This document shows, one piece after another, positions 27,507 through 36,316 of a stretch of 64,000 bases of DNA (positions within the stretch are counted from its first letter, which is position 1; every line of letters starts with the position of its first letter). Source of the DNA: Microbacterium sp. LWH11-1.2 (lineage in GTDB: Bacteria > Actinomycetota > Actinomycetes > Actinomycetales > Microbacteriaceae); the NCBI RefSeq assembly GCF_038397745.1, contig NZ_CP151636.1, forward strand, positions 124,001-188,000, in the 5' to 3' direction. The notes under the pieces were generated by a model. The model had not been told where the DNA came from, did no database searches, and saw only the letters and a list, made by a program, of their open reading frames with translations. Both the position numbers and the translations under genes were made by a program.

Positions 27507-27522
27507 CAGTAATCGATAATCG
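27507..27522. promoter_or_regulatory. CGATTATC-type operator between binding protein and GH95 genes
   Basis: On the minus strand this reads CGATTATCGATTACTG, 15 of 16 identical to the site at 14283-14298. It lies in the 90-bp region shared by the divergent importer operon and GH95, and could control both. Confidence 0.6.
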
Positions 27523-27547
27523 TTTGTCACCTCGAAGAAGACAGGTC

Positions 27548-29926
27548 ATGGTTCACAGCCTCGAATACTCCCATCCCGCAGAGACCTTCGACGAGGCCCT
27601 GCCGCTCGGCAACGGCCGCCTCGGCGCGATGTGCTCAGGCGACCTCCTTTCCCCTCGCCTGCAGATCAATGACGACACCGCGTGGTCAGGCGGACCGGGC
27701 TCCGAACTGCTCGCACCGGTCGCGGCCGATATCGCGTCCGAAGCGCTCCGTCGCGCGAGAACCGCGGTCTCCGAACAGCGATACGCCGATGCCGAGCACG
27801 CACTGCGCGCGCTCCAGCATCGCCACAGCCAGGCCTACCTCCCGTTCGCCGACGTGGAGATCCGCGTCGATCCGCCTCCCCACGCATCGACCGACACGGT
27901 CGACCATTACCATCGAGAACTGCACCTGCCGACGGCGACTCACACGGCGTCCGGGCGCGTCCGCGGCGTCGACCTCACCCACGTCACACGGGTGAGCGCG
28001 CCGGACGGCGTCCTGATCCACGACATCACGGCGAGCGAACCGGTCGACATACGCGTCCGCATGACCAGCGCGCTCAGAGTCCTCGCGAACCGGCGCGGAA
28101 CGGGAGTCCTCGAGATGCTGCTCCGCATGCCGGTCGACGTCTTCCCACCCCACACGGATGCCGACCGGCCGGTCCGCTACTCCGATGACGTCAGCGAGTC
28201 TCTGCAGGGCGCCGCGGTGATCGCCGTGGAGCACGACGGCGTCACGGATGAGTCGATCACAGAGGCGATCGGGGTGCGATCTGCGACGAGACTGACTCTC
28301 GTCCTCGCCACCGCGACGACCTACGCCGACGACGGCCGCGCCCTGCGCGGCGATGCCGAGTCGGCGTCGCGCGAGGCGGGTCGCCGGGTCCGCTCCGCAC
28401 GGGACCGCGGGCTCGATCTCGTGCGGGCCGATCAGGTGGCGGATCACGCCGCGCTCTACGAGAGGACCGTGCTCCACCTCGGCTCCGGGGCCACCGCGGG
28501 CGACACCGGGAGGCGCCTGGAGAACCTCGACGTCGGAGGTGTGCGACTGGAACGCGATCCCGCGCTCGCTGCCCTGCTCTTCAACTACGGTCGGTACCTG
28601 CTCATCTGCTCGTCGCGGCCCGGCACGCTCCCCGCCAATCTCCAGGGCATCTGGAACGACAGCATCCGTCCGCCGTGGAGCTGCAACTACACGCTCAACA
28701 TCAACCTGCAGATGAACTACTGGGCGGCGGATGCCGTCAACCTGGCCGAGACGGCCGAGCCTCTCGATCGCCTCATCGGACGGCTCGCGGAACGGGGCAC
28801 GGAGACCGCTCGCCGACTGTACGGCACCGACGGGTGGGTGGCGCATCACAACACCGACGCCTGGGCGTACACGCAGATGATCGGGCACGGCACGCACGAT
28901 GCCAAGTCGGCGTTCTGGCCCATGGGCGGCCTCTGGCTCGCCCGCCGCTTCATCGATCACGCCTCCTACGGCGATTCCCGCGCGGTGCTCGAGCGACGAT
29001 TCGGCATCCTGGCGTCCGCGGCACGGTTCGCGCTCGCCATTCTCCGGGCGGCGCCGGACGGACAGCTCGGGACGTCCCCCTCGACGTCCCCCGAGAACGA
29101 CTTCGTGACCGCTGAGGGTGTGGGTGCCGTCGCGGCATCCGCGGCTCTGGATCTGGACCTGGTGCGCGACCATCTCCGCGCTCTGATCGACGCAGGGCGC
29201 GTTCTCGGACGCGCGGACGACGAGGTGGTGCTCGCCGCGATCGACGCCCTCCCCCGCATCCCGGGACCGCGCATCTCGAGCTCCGGCAGCATCGCCGAGT
29301 GGGCCGGCGATCTCACGCCGACCGACCCGCATCATCGTCACCTGTCCCCGCTCTACTTCCTCTATCCGGGCCCGGGCTCGAGCGATGCTGCACTCCTCGC
29401 CGCGGCCAGTCGATTCCTCGACGAGCGAGGCGACGAATCCACCGGGTGGTCTCTGGCGTGGAAGCTCGCGTTGCGAGCGCGGCTGCGGCAGACGGAGCAG
29501 ATCGATCGACTGCTGCAGCTGATGTTCCGCGACATGTCGGTCGATCGCGGAACATGGGTGGGCGGCCTCTACCCCAACCTCTTCTCGGCGCATCCGCCGT
29601 TCCAGATCGACGGCAACCTCGGCTACCTCGCCGCGGTCGTGGAGATGCTTGTGCAGTCCCACGAGGGCGCGCTCGATCTGCTCCCGGCAGTCCCCCGCTC
29701 GTTCGGGCCGGGGCGGGTCACAGGGCTGATCGCGAGACCGGGGATCTCCATCGACATGGAGTGGACTTTCGATGCGTCGGGGACGGCGCAGCTCATCGCT
29801 GCCGAACTGGAGTGCCGTGCGACGGACGCGCTCGGGCCGCGCATCGTGCTGGCACCCGGCATCACGACCGAGGTCGTCTTCAGACGCATCGGAGATCGGG
29901 TGCGACTCGGAGGAGGGATCGTCTGA
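27548..29926 (+). CDS. Alpha-L-fucosidase, GH95
   Basis: Inverting GH95 glycosidase of 792 residues, no signal peptide, so it acts on imported oligosaccharides. The N-terminal beta domain opens with the family signature [13 protein letters not shown] and WSGGPG. The alpha/alpha barrel has the catalytic Asn region [11 protein letters not shown] (about residue 383), and [11 protein letters not shown] (about 684) carries the Asp. The ATG at 27548 follows AAGAAGACAGG; a TTG upstream at 27524 is less likely. Some GH95 enzymes prefer alpha-L-galactose, but the neighbouring fucose-oxidation genes favour fucose. Confidence 0.92.
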   Translation: MVHSLEYSHPAETFDEALPLGNGRLGAMCSGDLLSPRLQINDDTAWSGGPGSELLAPVAADIASEALRRARTAVSEQRYADAEHALRALQHRHSQAYLPFADVEIRVDPPPHASTDTVDHYHRELHLPTATHTASGRVRGVDLTHVTRVSAPDGVLIHDITASEPVDIRVRMTSALRVLANRRGTGVLEMLLRMPVDVFPPHTDADRPVRYSDDVSESLQGAAVIAVEHDGVTDESITEAIGVRSATRLTLVLATATTYADDGRALRGDAESASREAGRRVRSARDRGLDLVRADQVADHAALYERTVLHLGSGATAGDTGRRLENLDVGGVRLERDPALAALLFNYGRYLLICSSRPGTLPANLQGIWNDSIRPPWSCNYTLNINLQMNYWAADAVNLAETAEPLDRLIGRLAERGTETARRLYGTDGWVAHHNTDAWAYTQMIGHGTHDAKSAFWPMGGLWLARRFIDHASYGDSRAVLERRFGILASAARFALAILRAAPDGQLGTSPSTSPENDFVTAEGVGAVAASAALDLDLVRDHLRALIDAGRVLGRADDEVVLAAIDALPRIPGPRISSSGSIAEWAGDLTPTDPHHRHLSPLYFLYPGPGSSDAALLAAASRFLDERGDESTGWSLAWKLALRARLRQTEQIDRLLQLMFRDMSVDRGTWVGGLYPNLFSAHPPFQIDGNLGYLAAVVEMLVQSHEGALDLLPAVPRSFGPGRVTGLIARPGISIDMEWTFDASGTAQLIAAELECRATDALGPRIVLAPGITTEVVFRRIGDRVRLGGGIV

Positions 29927-29938
29927 ACGATCCAGGTG

Positions 29939-30032
29939 CGGAGACGAGGGGATTTGAACCCCTGGTCCCCGTGAGGGGACTCCACCTTAGCAGGGTGGTG
30001 CTCCCTCCATGGCTGGCTTCTCGCCCGTCTGC
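29939..30032 (-). tRNA. tRNA-Ser (GCT) with aberrant D arm
   Basis: On the minus strand the anticodon arm CCACC-CTGCTAA-GGTGG gives anticodon GCT. A long serine-type variable arm (TCCCC-TCAC-GGGGA) and a T arm AGGGG-TTCAAAT-CCCCT are perfect. The 3' acceptor strand CGTCTCC pairs 6 of 7 with GCAGACG at 30026-30032. Between acceptor and anticodon arms the sequence is about 7 nt too long and does not form a normal D stem. It may be a pseudo-tRNA or a 3' tRNA copy left by integration. No CCA is encoded. Confidence 0.6.
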
Positions 30033-30170
30033 GCGCTTGGCCCCGGATCGCCTTGGGCACCGCATGACAATGCGGATCTACAACCGTTCAACATTGGCTC
30101 TCGTGGTTCTCGCCACACTCGCATTGCGCTCTGAGATCGCTGTGCTCGGGACACTCCGGACACTTCCCGG

Positions 30171-30278
30171 ACACTCGTCGAGGCCCAGCATCACACGCGC
30201 ACCGTCGCGGAGCGGCTCTTCGGGGCCATGTCCCGAAGAGAGCTCACGATCGTCGATGCCACGCTCGAACATCCGATA
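30171..30278 (+). pseudogene. Possible remnant of a regulator C-terminus
   Basis: In the 376-bp stretch between GH95 and the next gene, one plus-strand frame reads TLVEAQHHTRTVAERLFGAM then SRRELTIVDATLEHPI, which resembles the last helices of MarR-type regulators. No start or full domain exists. The rest of the stretch holds only the tRNA and a GGACACT sequence repeated three times near 30150. Weak evidence. Confidence 0.25.
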
Positions 30279-30302
30279 TGCAACGCTACAGCTACTCCGC
30301 CC

Positions 30303-31169
30303 TCAGTTCTGTCGGCGCGTGATCTCAGCCATCGCCGACCAGTCCAGCTGCGAAAGTTCGCCGTCCTCAAGAGTCTGCTCGAAAATGTCGGCGAGGACAT
30401 CCGCCGTAGGAAGGGCAGCCCGATATTCCTGTGCGGCAGACTGCGCCAGAGTGAGATCTTTGAGACCCAGCGCAGCGGAGAATCCGACTGGCCTGTAGCC
30501 GCGCTCGGCGATCATCTTGCCGTATCCGGTGTACGCAGTGCCCGTGTAGGCTGCGTCGGTCAGGATCTCGACGAAGACTGAACCGTCCACACCGCCCCGC
30601 TCGACGAGGTTGACGGATTCGGCCAGGGCCTGCAAGGTATGGATGAGGTTGTAGTTGACCCCGATCTTGACAAGATTCGCTCGCTCGGGTTCCTCTCCGA
30701 GCCGCCAGGTCCGCTTCCCAAGCACAGAAAGGAATTCCTCGGCGCGATTCAGGGCGTCCGACGGCCCAGCCGCGACGATGTTCAGCCCGCCGCTCGCAGC
30801 GAGGTGGGGGCGTCCGAGTACAGGGGCAGCGACGTACGCCACGCCGGCCTCGCGGTGCCGCACGACCAGCTCCCGCACGGTGGCGAGGCTCAACGTGGAC
30901 ATGTTGACGTGCACCGCACCGGACGCAGACCGAAGCGCATCGGGAGTGAAGACGGCACTGGCCGCGGCGTCGTTGGCGAGCATGGAGATGGCCACACCCG
31001 CACGGAGGGCTTCCGCCGGATATTCCACCGATCGAGCGCCGGCCGCGACTAGCGGCTCTGCCGCTGCACTCGACCTGTTCCAGACGAGCACGGTGTGGCC
31101 AGCATCGATGAGGCGGCCCGCCATCGCCGCCCCCATCGTGCCGAGACCGATGAATCCTACGGTAGTCAT
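30303..31169 (-). CDS. Beta-hydroxyacid dehydrogenase (3-hydroxyisobutyrate dehydrogenase family)
   Basis: 288-residue NAD(P)-dependent dehydrogenase with the Rossmann motif GFIGLGTMG at the N-terminus and the catalytic Lys in NLVKIGVNYN (about residue 168). The substrate-binding signature near residue 118, normally DAPVSGG, here reads AAPVLGRPHLAASGG and is altered, so the substrate may differ from 3-hydroxyisobutyrate. It lies 4 bp downstream of the LacI gene on the same strand, so both are probably co-transcribed. Confidence 0.88.
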   Translation of the reverse strand: MTTVGFIGLGTMGAAMAGRLIDAGHTVLVWNRSSAAAEPLVAAGARSVEYPAEALRAGVAISMLANDAAASAVFTPDALRSASGAVHVNMSTLSLATVRELVVRHREAGVAYVAAPVLGRPHLAASGGLNIVAAGPSDALNRAEEFLSVLGKRTWRLGEEPERANLVKIGVNYNLIHTLQALAESVNLVERGGVDGSVFVEILTDAAYTGTAYTGYGKMIAERGYRPVGFSAALGLKDLTLAQSAAQEYRAALPTADVLADIFEQTLEDGELSQLDWSAMAEITRRQN

Positions 31170-31173
31170 TAGT

Positions 31174-32250
31174 TCATCCGTTCGTTGTTCGAGTGTGATC
31201 TGGACTGAGAGGGCGCGTGGAGCGGCGCTCGATGAACTCAGGGGCGAGTATGAGTCGGGATTGTGCAGGTCTCACCCCTTCCAGGAGATCGAAAGCGAGG
31301 CGAGCGCTTCGTCGCCCGAGTTCGAAACCGGGAAGACGCACTGTCGTCAGCGGCGGATCGATGTGATCGATGAGCGGTGCATCATTGAATCCGACCACGG
31401 AGATGTCTTCGGGACACCGCAGGTCGATTGCGCGGATCGCGTCGATCACCCCGACTGCCATCAGGTCGTTATGCGCGAAGATGGCTGTCGGTCGCTCTTC
31501 CGGGCGCCTTTGCAGAAGCGCATGCGCGAGCCGTCGCCCCTCGTCGACGGTGCTTTCCGTGGCGCGCACGCCGGTCGAGACGTCGACGACATCGGGATGT
31601 TCTTCAACGGCAGCGGTGAAACCCCGCTCCCGGTCGATGAACGACGAGATCTGCGACGTTCCGGGAATCTGCGCGAGACGGCGGTGGCCCAACGCGATCA
31701 GATGCTCCGCCGCGAGGCGAGCACCCGCGAAGTCATCCGGAAGCGCTTCCAGGTGGTGGGTGGGGCTGTCGGGCTCGGCAGCGCCGAACCCTCGCACAGC
31801 GAGAACGACGGGCACCTGACGCTCGAGGTCGGCGACGAAGTCCCCATCATCAATCTGGGCAGCGCTCAAGATGATGCAGTCCACCTGATTGCGGAGCAGC
31901 CGGGTCACGACGCTGCGCAGCGTCTCCGGGTCGTCATGAGTCTCGACGACGAGCGGGGTGTAGGTGCCCCCGCGCGACTCGAACTCGATCCCGCGTAACA
32001 GCGAGACCACGAATGAGTTTCCCAGATCTGCGACGACGACGCCGACCGTTCCCGTGCGCCCCGTACGCAGACTCTGCGCAACCGCGTTCGTCCTATAACC
32101 GAGCTTTTCGGCGATAGCGCGAACCCGCTCCTTCGTCGCCTCGCTCACGAGGTGCGACTGATCGACGCTCAGCGCACGAGATGCTGTCGCGACGTGGACT
32201 CCAGCCTCATGTGCGACGTCTTTCAGATTGGGAGTGCGCGAATCTGCCAT
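31174..32250 (-). CDS. LacI-family transcriptional regulator
   Basis: 358-residue repressor with the LacI helix-turn-helix (NLKDVAHEAGVHVATASRAL) and a sugar-binding-like effector domain ending in the VGFNDAPLIDHIDPPLTTVR region. The ATG at 32250 is chosen because the helix-turn-helix begins just after; longer frames lack a good ribosome site. It is the only LacI protein near six sites of the form GCAAACGATTGC between 33.7 and 55.6 kb and probably regulates them. The effector is unknown. Confidence 0.9.
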   Translation of the reverse strand: MADSRTPNLKDVAHEAGVHVATASRALSVDQSHLVSEATKERVRAIAEKLGYRTNAVAQSLRTGRTGTVGVVVADLGNSFVVSLLRGIEFESRGGTYTPLVVETHDDPETLRSVVTRLLRNQVDCIILSAAQIDDGDFVADLERQVPVVLAVRGFGAAEPDSPTHHLEALPDDFAGARLAAEHLIALGHRRLAQIPGTSQISSFIDRERGFTAAVEEHPDVVDVSTGVRATESTVDEGRRLAHALLQRRPEERPTAIFAHNDLMAVGVIDAIRAIDLRCPEDISVVGFNDAPLIDHIDPPLTTVRLPGFELGRRSARLAFDLLEGVRPAQSRLILAPEFIERRSTRPLSPDHTRTTNG

Positions 32251-32394
32251 GCTCGCACTGTAACGTCGATTCATGTGCTCGTTGGGGACCGACGCCGCGG
32301 CGCCGCTGGGGCGATCGACCCCGACTGGGGTGCAGATCCCCCCTCCGCGTACGTCGCGACGCATCGGAGCTGCTGGTCTTCTCTGCTTCTCATG

Positions 32395-33651
32395 TCAGTA
32401 GGGGTTGGCGACCATGAGCTCGTCGGCCGGATACTTCGTGAGAATGACTGGACCGTCCTCGGTCACCACGACCTCTTCCTCGATTCGCGCAGCGGAATAG
32501 CCGTCGCTTGCCGGGCAATAGGTCTCGACCGCGAACACCATGCCGGTCTTGATCTCGACTGGTTCGCGATAACTGTTCAGCCGCGAGATCACCGGGCGTT
32601 CGTGGAGGCCGAGTCCAAGTCCATGGCAGAACTGCAGACCGAACGCCGAGAGCTCGTCGTCGAATCCCAAGGACTCCGCCGTCGGGAACAACGAAGCAAT
32701 CTCGTCTGAGCCCACCCCTGGTTTGATCGCTGCGATCGCGTTGTCCATCCACTCTCTGGCACGCGAGTAGGCCGCCTTCTGAGGCCCCGTTGCGCGACCG
32801 ACACTAAACGTGCGGTAGTAGCACGTCCGGTAGCCGTTGAACGAGTGGATGATGTCGAAGAACGCCTGATCTCCGGGACGGATGATCCGGTCGGTGAAGT
32901 TGTGCGGATGCGGGTTGCAGCGCTCTCCCGAGATGGCGTTGATCGCCTCCACCTGATCGGAACCATACTCATAGAGCTTCTTTGCAGCCAGGGCGACTAT
33001 GTCACTCTCGCGCACGCCGGGCTTCAGCGCCTCGACGATATCGGTGTAGACGCCGTCGACCATCGCCGCCGCCTGATTCAGGAGCATAATCTCATCCGCG
33101 CTCTTGATCTCGCGGGCGTCCAACATGTGCTGCTGGGCGTCGACCACTGTGAGTCCCTGTCGCTGCATCTCGAACAGGAATGGCGGCTCGACGATGTCGA
33201 CCCCGACAGGAGCGTTGTGCAGTCCGAGGTCCTTGAGTATCCCCTTGATCTCGGTCACCGCATCGACCATGAGACCCGCGGTGGGAGCCACCGCTCCACG
33301 GAATCCAAGAAAGCCGGGGTGATTGTGCTCCTGCTTCAGCCACGGCGAGTAGAGCTGATGGTGCTTCACGGCAGAACCGAAGTCCCACAGGTGCGGCTCG
33401 CCCCCGCGCGTGAGCAGGGCGTACCGGATCATCTTGTCCCCCAGCGCGCCCCCCACCCATGACGAAGTGGTGTAGCGGATGTTGTAGAAGTCGAACAACA
33501 GGAAGGCCCCGCATTCGCTCGCCTCGAGGGCTGCTTGGGCACGCTGAAGTCGATAGTCGCGCAGACGGGAGAAGTCGACTCGCATCTCGTAGTCGACTCC
33601 CATGTGTCCGGGCGTCAGAAGCGGTCGGGGGGTGTTGGCGGCCTCAGCCAT
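32395..33651 (-). CDS. M24-family creatinase-like hydrolase (copy A)
   Basis: 418-residue pita-bread-fold protein of the M24 family (aminopeptidase P, creatinase). The metal-binding segment reads FFDIIHSFNGYRTCYYRTF: the first Asp is present, but the second metal-ligand Asp, normally in a GY-x-x-D-x-T-R pattern, is Cys. FCHGLGLGLH, VETYCP and RIEEE later in the chain keep the His and Glu positions. Loss of a metal Asp is reminiscent of creatinase, which is metal-free. A LacI-type operator lies upstream at 33704. Paralogue of 51345-52727. Substrate unknown; a C-N bond is likely. Confidence 0.85.
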   Translation of the reverse strand: MAEAANTPRPLLTPGHMGVDYEMRVDFSRLRDYRLQRAQAALEASECGAFLLFDFYNIRYTTSSWVGGALGDKMIRYALLTRGGEPHLWDFGSAVKHHQLYSPWLKQEHNHPGFLGFRGAVAPTAGLMVDAVTEIKGILKDLGLHNAPVGVDIVEPPFLFEMQRQGLTVVDAQQHMLDAREIKSADEIMLLNQAAAMVDGVYTDIVEALKPGVRESDIVALAAKKLYEYGSDQVEAINAISGERCNPHPHNFTDRIIRPGDQAFFDIIHSFNGYRTCYYRTFSVGRATGPQKAAYSRAREWMDNAIAAIKPGVGSDEIASLFPTAESLGFDDELSAFGLQFCHGLGLGLHERPVISRLNSYREPVEIKTGMVFAVETYCPASDGYSAARIEEEVVVTEDGPVILTKYPADELMVANPY

Positions 33652-33703
33652 CGGTGACGGCCTCTCTGTTGGGACGGTGGTCGAGATCGACGTTACCGCA
33701 AAT

Positions 33704-33715
33704 TCAATCGATTGC
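33704..33715. promoter_or_regulatory. LacI-type site before M24 copy A
   Basis: TCAATCGATTGC, part of the palindrome CAATCGATTG, about 55 bp before the M24 start. It matches the GCAA(A/T)CG(A/T)TTGC pattern at four more-conserved sites. Confidence 0.5.
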
Positions 33716-33855
33716 ATTAAGTCGGAGTCTGATCTCTAAGGGGATCGCAGCCGTTTCCCCACCACGATGGCGAGGAGGCCATCGGAGGGCACAAGACGAG
33801 CCCCGAATGGGCGGTGAAGATTCCGCCCAGATTCAGAGCGCCGACAGCGCCGGAC

Positions 33856-33892
33856 GAGTGGGTGGCCGCTCACACCGAGAGGCCACCCACTC
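33856..33892 (-). terminator. Hairpin terminator after Rid gene
   Basis: Perfect 12-bp stem (33856-33867 with 33881-33892), 13-nt loop, 8 bp after the stop of the Rid gene. It ends the monooxygenase-reductase-Rid transcript and isolates the M24 gene. Confidence 0.6.
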
Positions 33893-33900
33893 TCTCCGTC

Positions 33901-34290
33901 CTATCGGGCGGCGGCGATGCCGTCGATCTCGATCGTGGCGCCGTTGTAGAGGGAATGCACGCCGATGACGGTGCTCGCGGACGGCGTCGTCGTCTTGATG
34001 ATCCCGTTGCGCGTTTCGCGCCACGTGAATAGCTTCTCCTGGTCGAGCTCCGTGATGTAGACGTTCACGCGCACCAGGTCGTCGTACGTGACGCCGGCAG
34101 CGTGCAGGGCACGCTCGAACTCGCCGTAGGTGAGCTCGATCGCGCGCTTGAAGTCGGTGGGGACCGAGCCATCCTCTTCGAATCCGACCTGCCCCGAGAT
34201 GAAGACGAGCTCGCCCGCGGTGACTCGGGTGCTGTCCGAGATACCGGGAACCACGGGAGCCGGGATGCGAGAGATGCGTTCGTTGGTCAT
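33901..34290 (-). CDS. Rid-family (YjgF/YER057c) protein, copy A
   Basis: 129-residue Rid-family protein, normally a trimer with clefts between subunits. True RidA enzymes deaminate enamines with an Arg near residue 105; here that region reads SASTVIGVHSLYNGATIEID, without the Arg, so canonical imine deaminase activity is doubtful. The ATG at 34290 is within an AAGGAGT-type context (ACAAGGAGTAGTCACC). It is encoded downstream of a flavin reductase and monooxygenase. Paralogue of 55102-55473, sharing the GVHSLYN segment. Confidence 0.87.
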   Translation of the reverse strand: MTNERISRIPAPVVPGISDSTRVTAGELVFISGQVGFEEDGSVPTDFKRAIELTYGEFERALHAAGVTYDDLVRVNVYITELDQEKLFTWRETRNGIIKTTTPSASTVIGVHSLYNGATIEIDGIAAAR

Positions 34291-34330
34291 GGTGACTACT
34301 CCTTGTTGTATGCGGTTGATTGATCGGGTC

Positions 34331-34900
34331 TTACTCGTCTCGTCCGTAGACGACGCAGAACGGAACGGACGATGTGGGAAGCGTCGATCGATCCGAGAGC
34401 GTGTGCCAACGCCGGTTGTGGTACACAAGCGGCACCGGCTCCTGGTCCACGTCGTCACCGTGCTGCTTGGATTCGATCGCCTCGACGACGATCAGAGTCG
34501 ATCCGTTCGCGTCTACGCGCTGGACGACTCTGCCGCGCAGCCAGTGCGCACCCGGGTAATAGGGTTCGCCGGAGGGGAGCCGACTCCATTCGATGTCCGG
34601 GCCGAATCGGTCGACTCCGCGCTGCGCCCCCAGCTTGGCCAGCGCCACCTGGTCGGCGGCGAGCATGTGCACCACGACCGTCTCCGCTTTGAGGATGGTC
34701 GGCGTGCTCGACGAAAGGGCGGAAGCCGAGAAGACGAGAGTCGGCGGGTCGATCGACACGGATGCGACAGAGCTGACGGTCATCGCGACCGGGCCGTCTC
34801 CGGCATCGGCGGTGACGATCGCGACGCCCGCCGGGTGCGACCGAAAGGCGAAGCGGAAATCATCGGCGGAAATAGCGGAATGCGTATCAGTCATGGTCAT
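34331..34900 (-). CDS. Flavin reductase (HpaC-like, FMN/FAD:NADH)
   Basis: 189-residue flavin reductase domain protein that would supply reduced flavin to a monooxygenase. Typical segments are FRSHPAGVAIVTA near the N-terminus, PVAMTVSSVASVSIDPP in the flavin-binding region, and a C-terminal GAHWLRGRVV. It sits between the monooxygenase (upstream) and Rid gene on the same strand, which fits a two-component oxygenase operon. An in-frame ATG at 34894 is an alternative start. Confidence 0.9.
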   Translation of the reverse strand: MTMTDTHSAISADDFRFAFRSHPAGVAIVTADAGDGPVAMTVSSVASVSIDPPTLVFSASALSSSTPTILKAETVVVHMLAADQVALAKLGAQRGVDRFGPDIEWSRLPSGEPYYPGAHWLRGRVVQRVDANGSTLIVVEAIESKQHGDDVDQEPVPLVYHNRRWHTLSDRSTLPTSSVPFCVVYGRDE

Positions 34901-34951
34901 CTTCTCACCGTTCAGTTGGTTGGGTTCGGAATCGGGGTCGACACTCGGGAC

Positions 34952-36155
34952 TCACACAACAGGCAGGACGAAGCGGGCATCGCTTTCACGGCCCACCATC
35001 ACCCGCCCGAGAGCCTCATAGCCGCTCGCCGAGAGGGTGTGCCCGTGTCGGGCTGCTGCTGCCTGGTCGCGCCAGATCCGCTGGAGCGTCGACGAATCGG
35101 CGAACCCGGCGGAACCGTGCGCCGTCACCAAATCGCCGATGAGCTGAGTGATCGTGTCGATGATCCAGCCGACCTTCGCGCGCAGCGCGATCCGGTCGGC
35201 ATACGGTGCGTAGTCGCCCCGCTCTGCCGTGAGGTAGATCTCGTCGGCGACCTGCTCGGCCAGCGCCTCGGCCGCGGCGAGCTGCACGGCAGACTTCGCG
35301 AGCGCGTACTGGAAGATCGTCGAATCCGCCTGACGGTCATATCCCGTGAAGGCGATCGACTTGGTCTCTGCCGCCGCGACCACGAAGTCCAACGCCGCGC
35401 GCCCCATCCCGAGATGGGGTCCCACCAGATTCATGAAGAGAGAAGGCACGAACATCGTGCGGTACGACGTCCCCCGGTTGCTGCCGGTGTATTCACCCTC
35501 TATCGCCGCGGTCAGCCGGAAGATGCGGTGACTCGGCACGAAGACATCGGTCGCGAGCTGAGTTACGCTCGCCGTCGACTTCATTCCGGCGACGAACCAG
35601 TCGTCTTCGAAAGTGAGGTTCTCGCGGGGGATCAACGCGACACCGGCGTCGATGATCTCGCCCGTACCGTCTTTGAGCGGGATACCGAGGAGCGACCAGT
35701 CCGCCTCACGGCTGCCCGTGCCGTACGTCCAACGACCAGTGATGCGGTATCCCCCGTCGACGGCGACAGCCCTCTGACGTGGTGGCCAGAACGATGGAGA
35801 CGAGAGCGCCCACCTTTCCTCGCTCGCCCCAGGCGTCTTCCTGGGCCTGATCGCTCATGAGGCTCAGCACCCAGGCGCCGGTGTTGTAGATGCCGGCCAT
35901 CCAGGCGAGGCTGCCGTCGCCGGCGCCGATCGCACTGGTCACGGCCTGCACGTCGCGGGAGTTGGCCGCGAGCCCGCCGAACTTCTCCGGCGCCGACACG
36001 TTGAAGGCACCTGTGGCCTGAACTGCCTTGAAGACGCGCTCCGGAACACGCCGGGAGAGATCTCCTTCGCGTCCCCCTTCCGCGAGCTCGGGGCGAAGCA
36101 TCGTGAGCTGATCGATGATCTCGGTGATCGATGGTCGAACAAGCGTGTCAAACAT
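34952..36155 (-). pseudogene. Flavin-dependent monooxygenase, acyl-CoA dehydrogenase fold (frameshifted copy)
   Basis: Homologous over its whole length to the intact gene at 52873-54069. The N-terminal half is read from the ATG at 36155 (GGAGG upstream) through VSIVLATTSE; then a single extra base in a run of three C at 35770-35772 shifts the frame. The rest continues in another frame through GGYRITGRW to the stop at 34952. With one base removed it would give 400 residues, matching the 398-residue paralogue. It may be a sequencing error or a true loss of function. Enzymes of this group use reduced flavin to oxygenate ring substrates, for which the reductase downstream fits. Confidence 0.85.
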
Positions 36156-36203
36156 AGGTGTTCCTCCTCGGGGCGTCTGATCGTTCGAAGCGAAAGGATG
36201 ATT

Positions 36204-36215
36204 GCAAACGATTGC
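36204..36215. promoter_or_regulatory. LacI-type site before frameshifted monooxygenase
   Basis: GCAAACGATTGC, the best match to the shared motif, about 50 bp before the start codon at 36155. Confidence 0.65.
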
Positions 36216-36316
36216 TTGCGTCTGATGCTAGGTCGAGATTGTTGCCGCGATGTTTCCAGGTCGTGATAAGTCGGATTCGCCTGCGTCGTGTGCGCGGAGG
36301 CGTCACCTTCCGCGAG

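Noticed and set aside
30150..30175. Three GGACACT repeats considered as part of a CRISPR or iteron array
   Set aside because: Spacing is 10-11 bp and only three copies; no spacers and no cas or replication genes nearby.
32395..33651. Naming the M24 proteins Xaa-Pro aminopeptidase, ectoine hydrolase or DMSP lyase
   Set aside because: The metal-ligand pattern deviates and the context does not match ectoine or DMSP operons.
33901..34290. Calling the Rid proteins RidA imine deaminases
   Set aside because: The catalytic Arg region is replaced by GVHSLYN in both copies, so the specific name is not supported.
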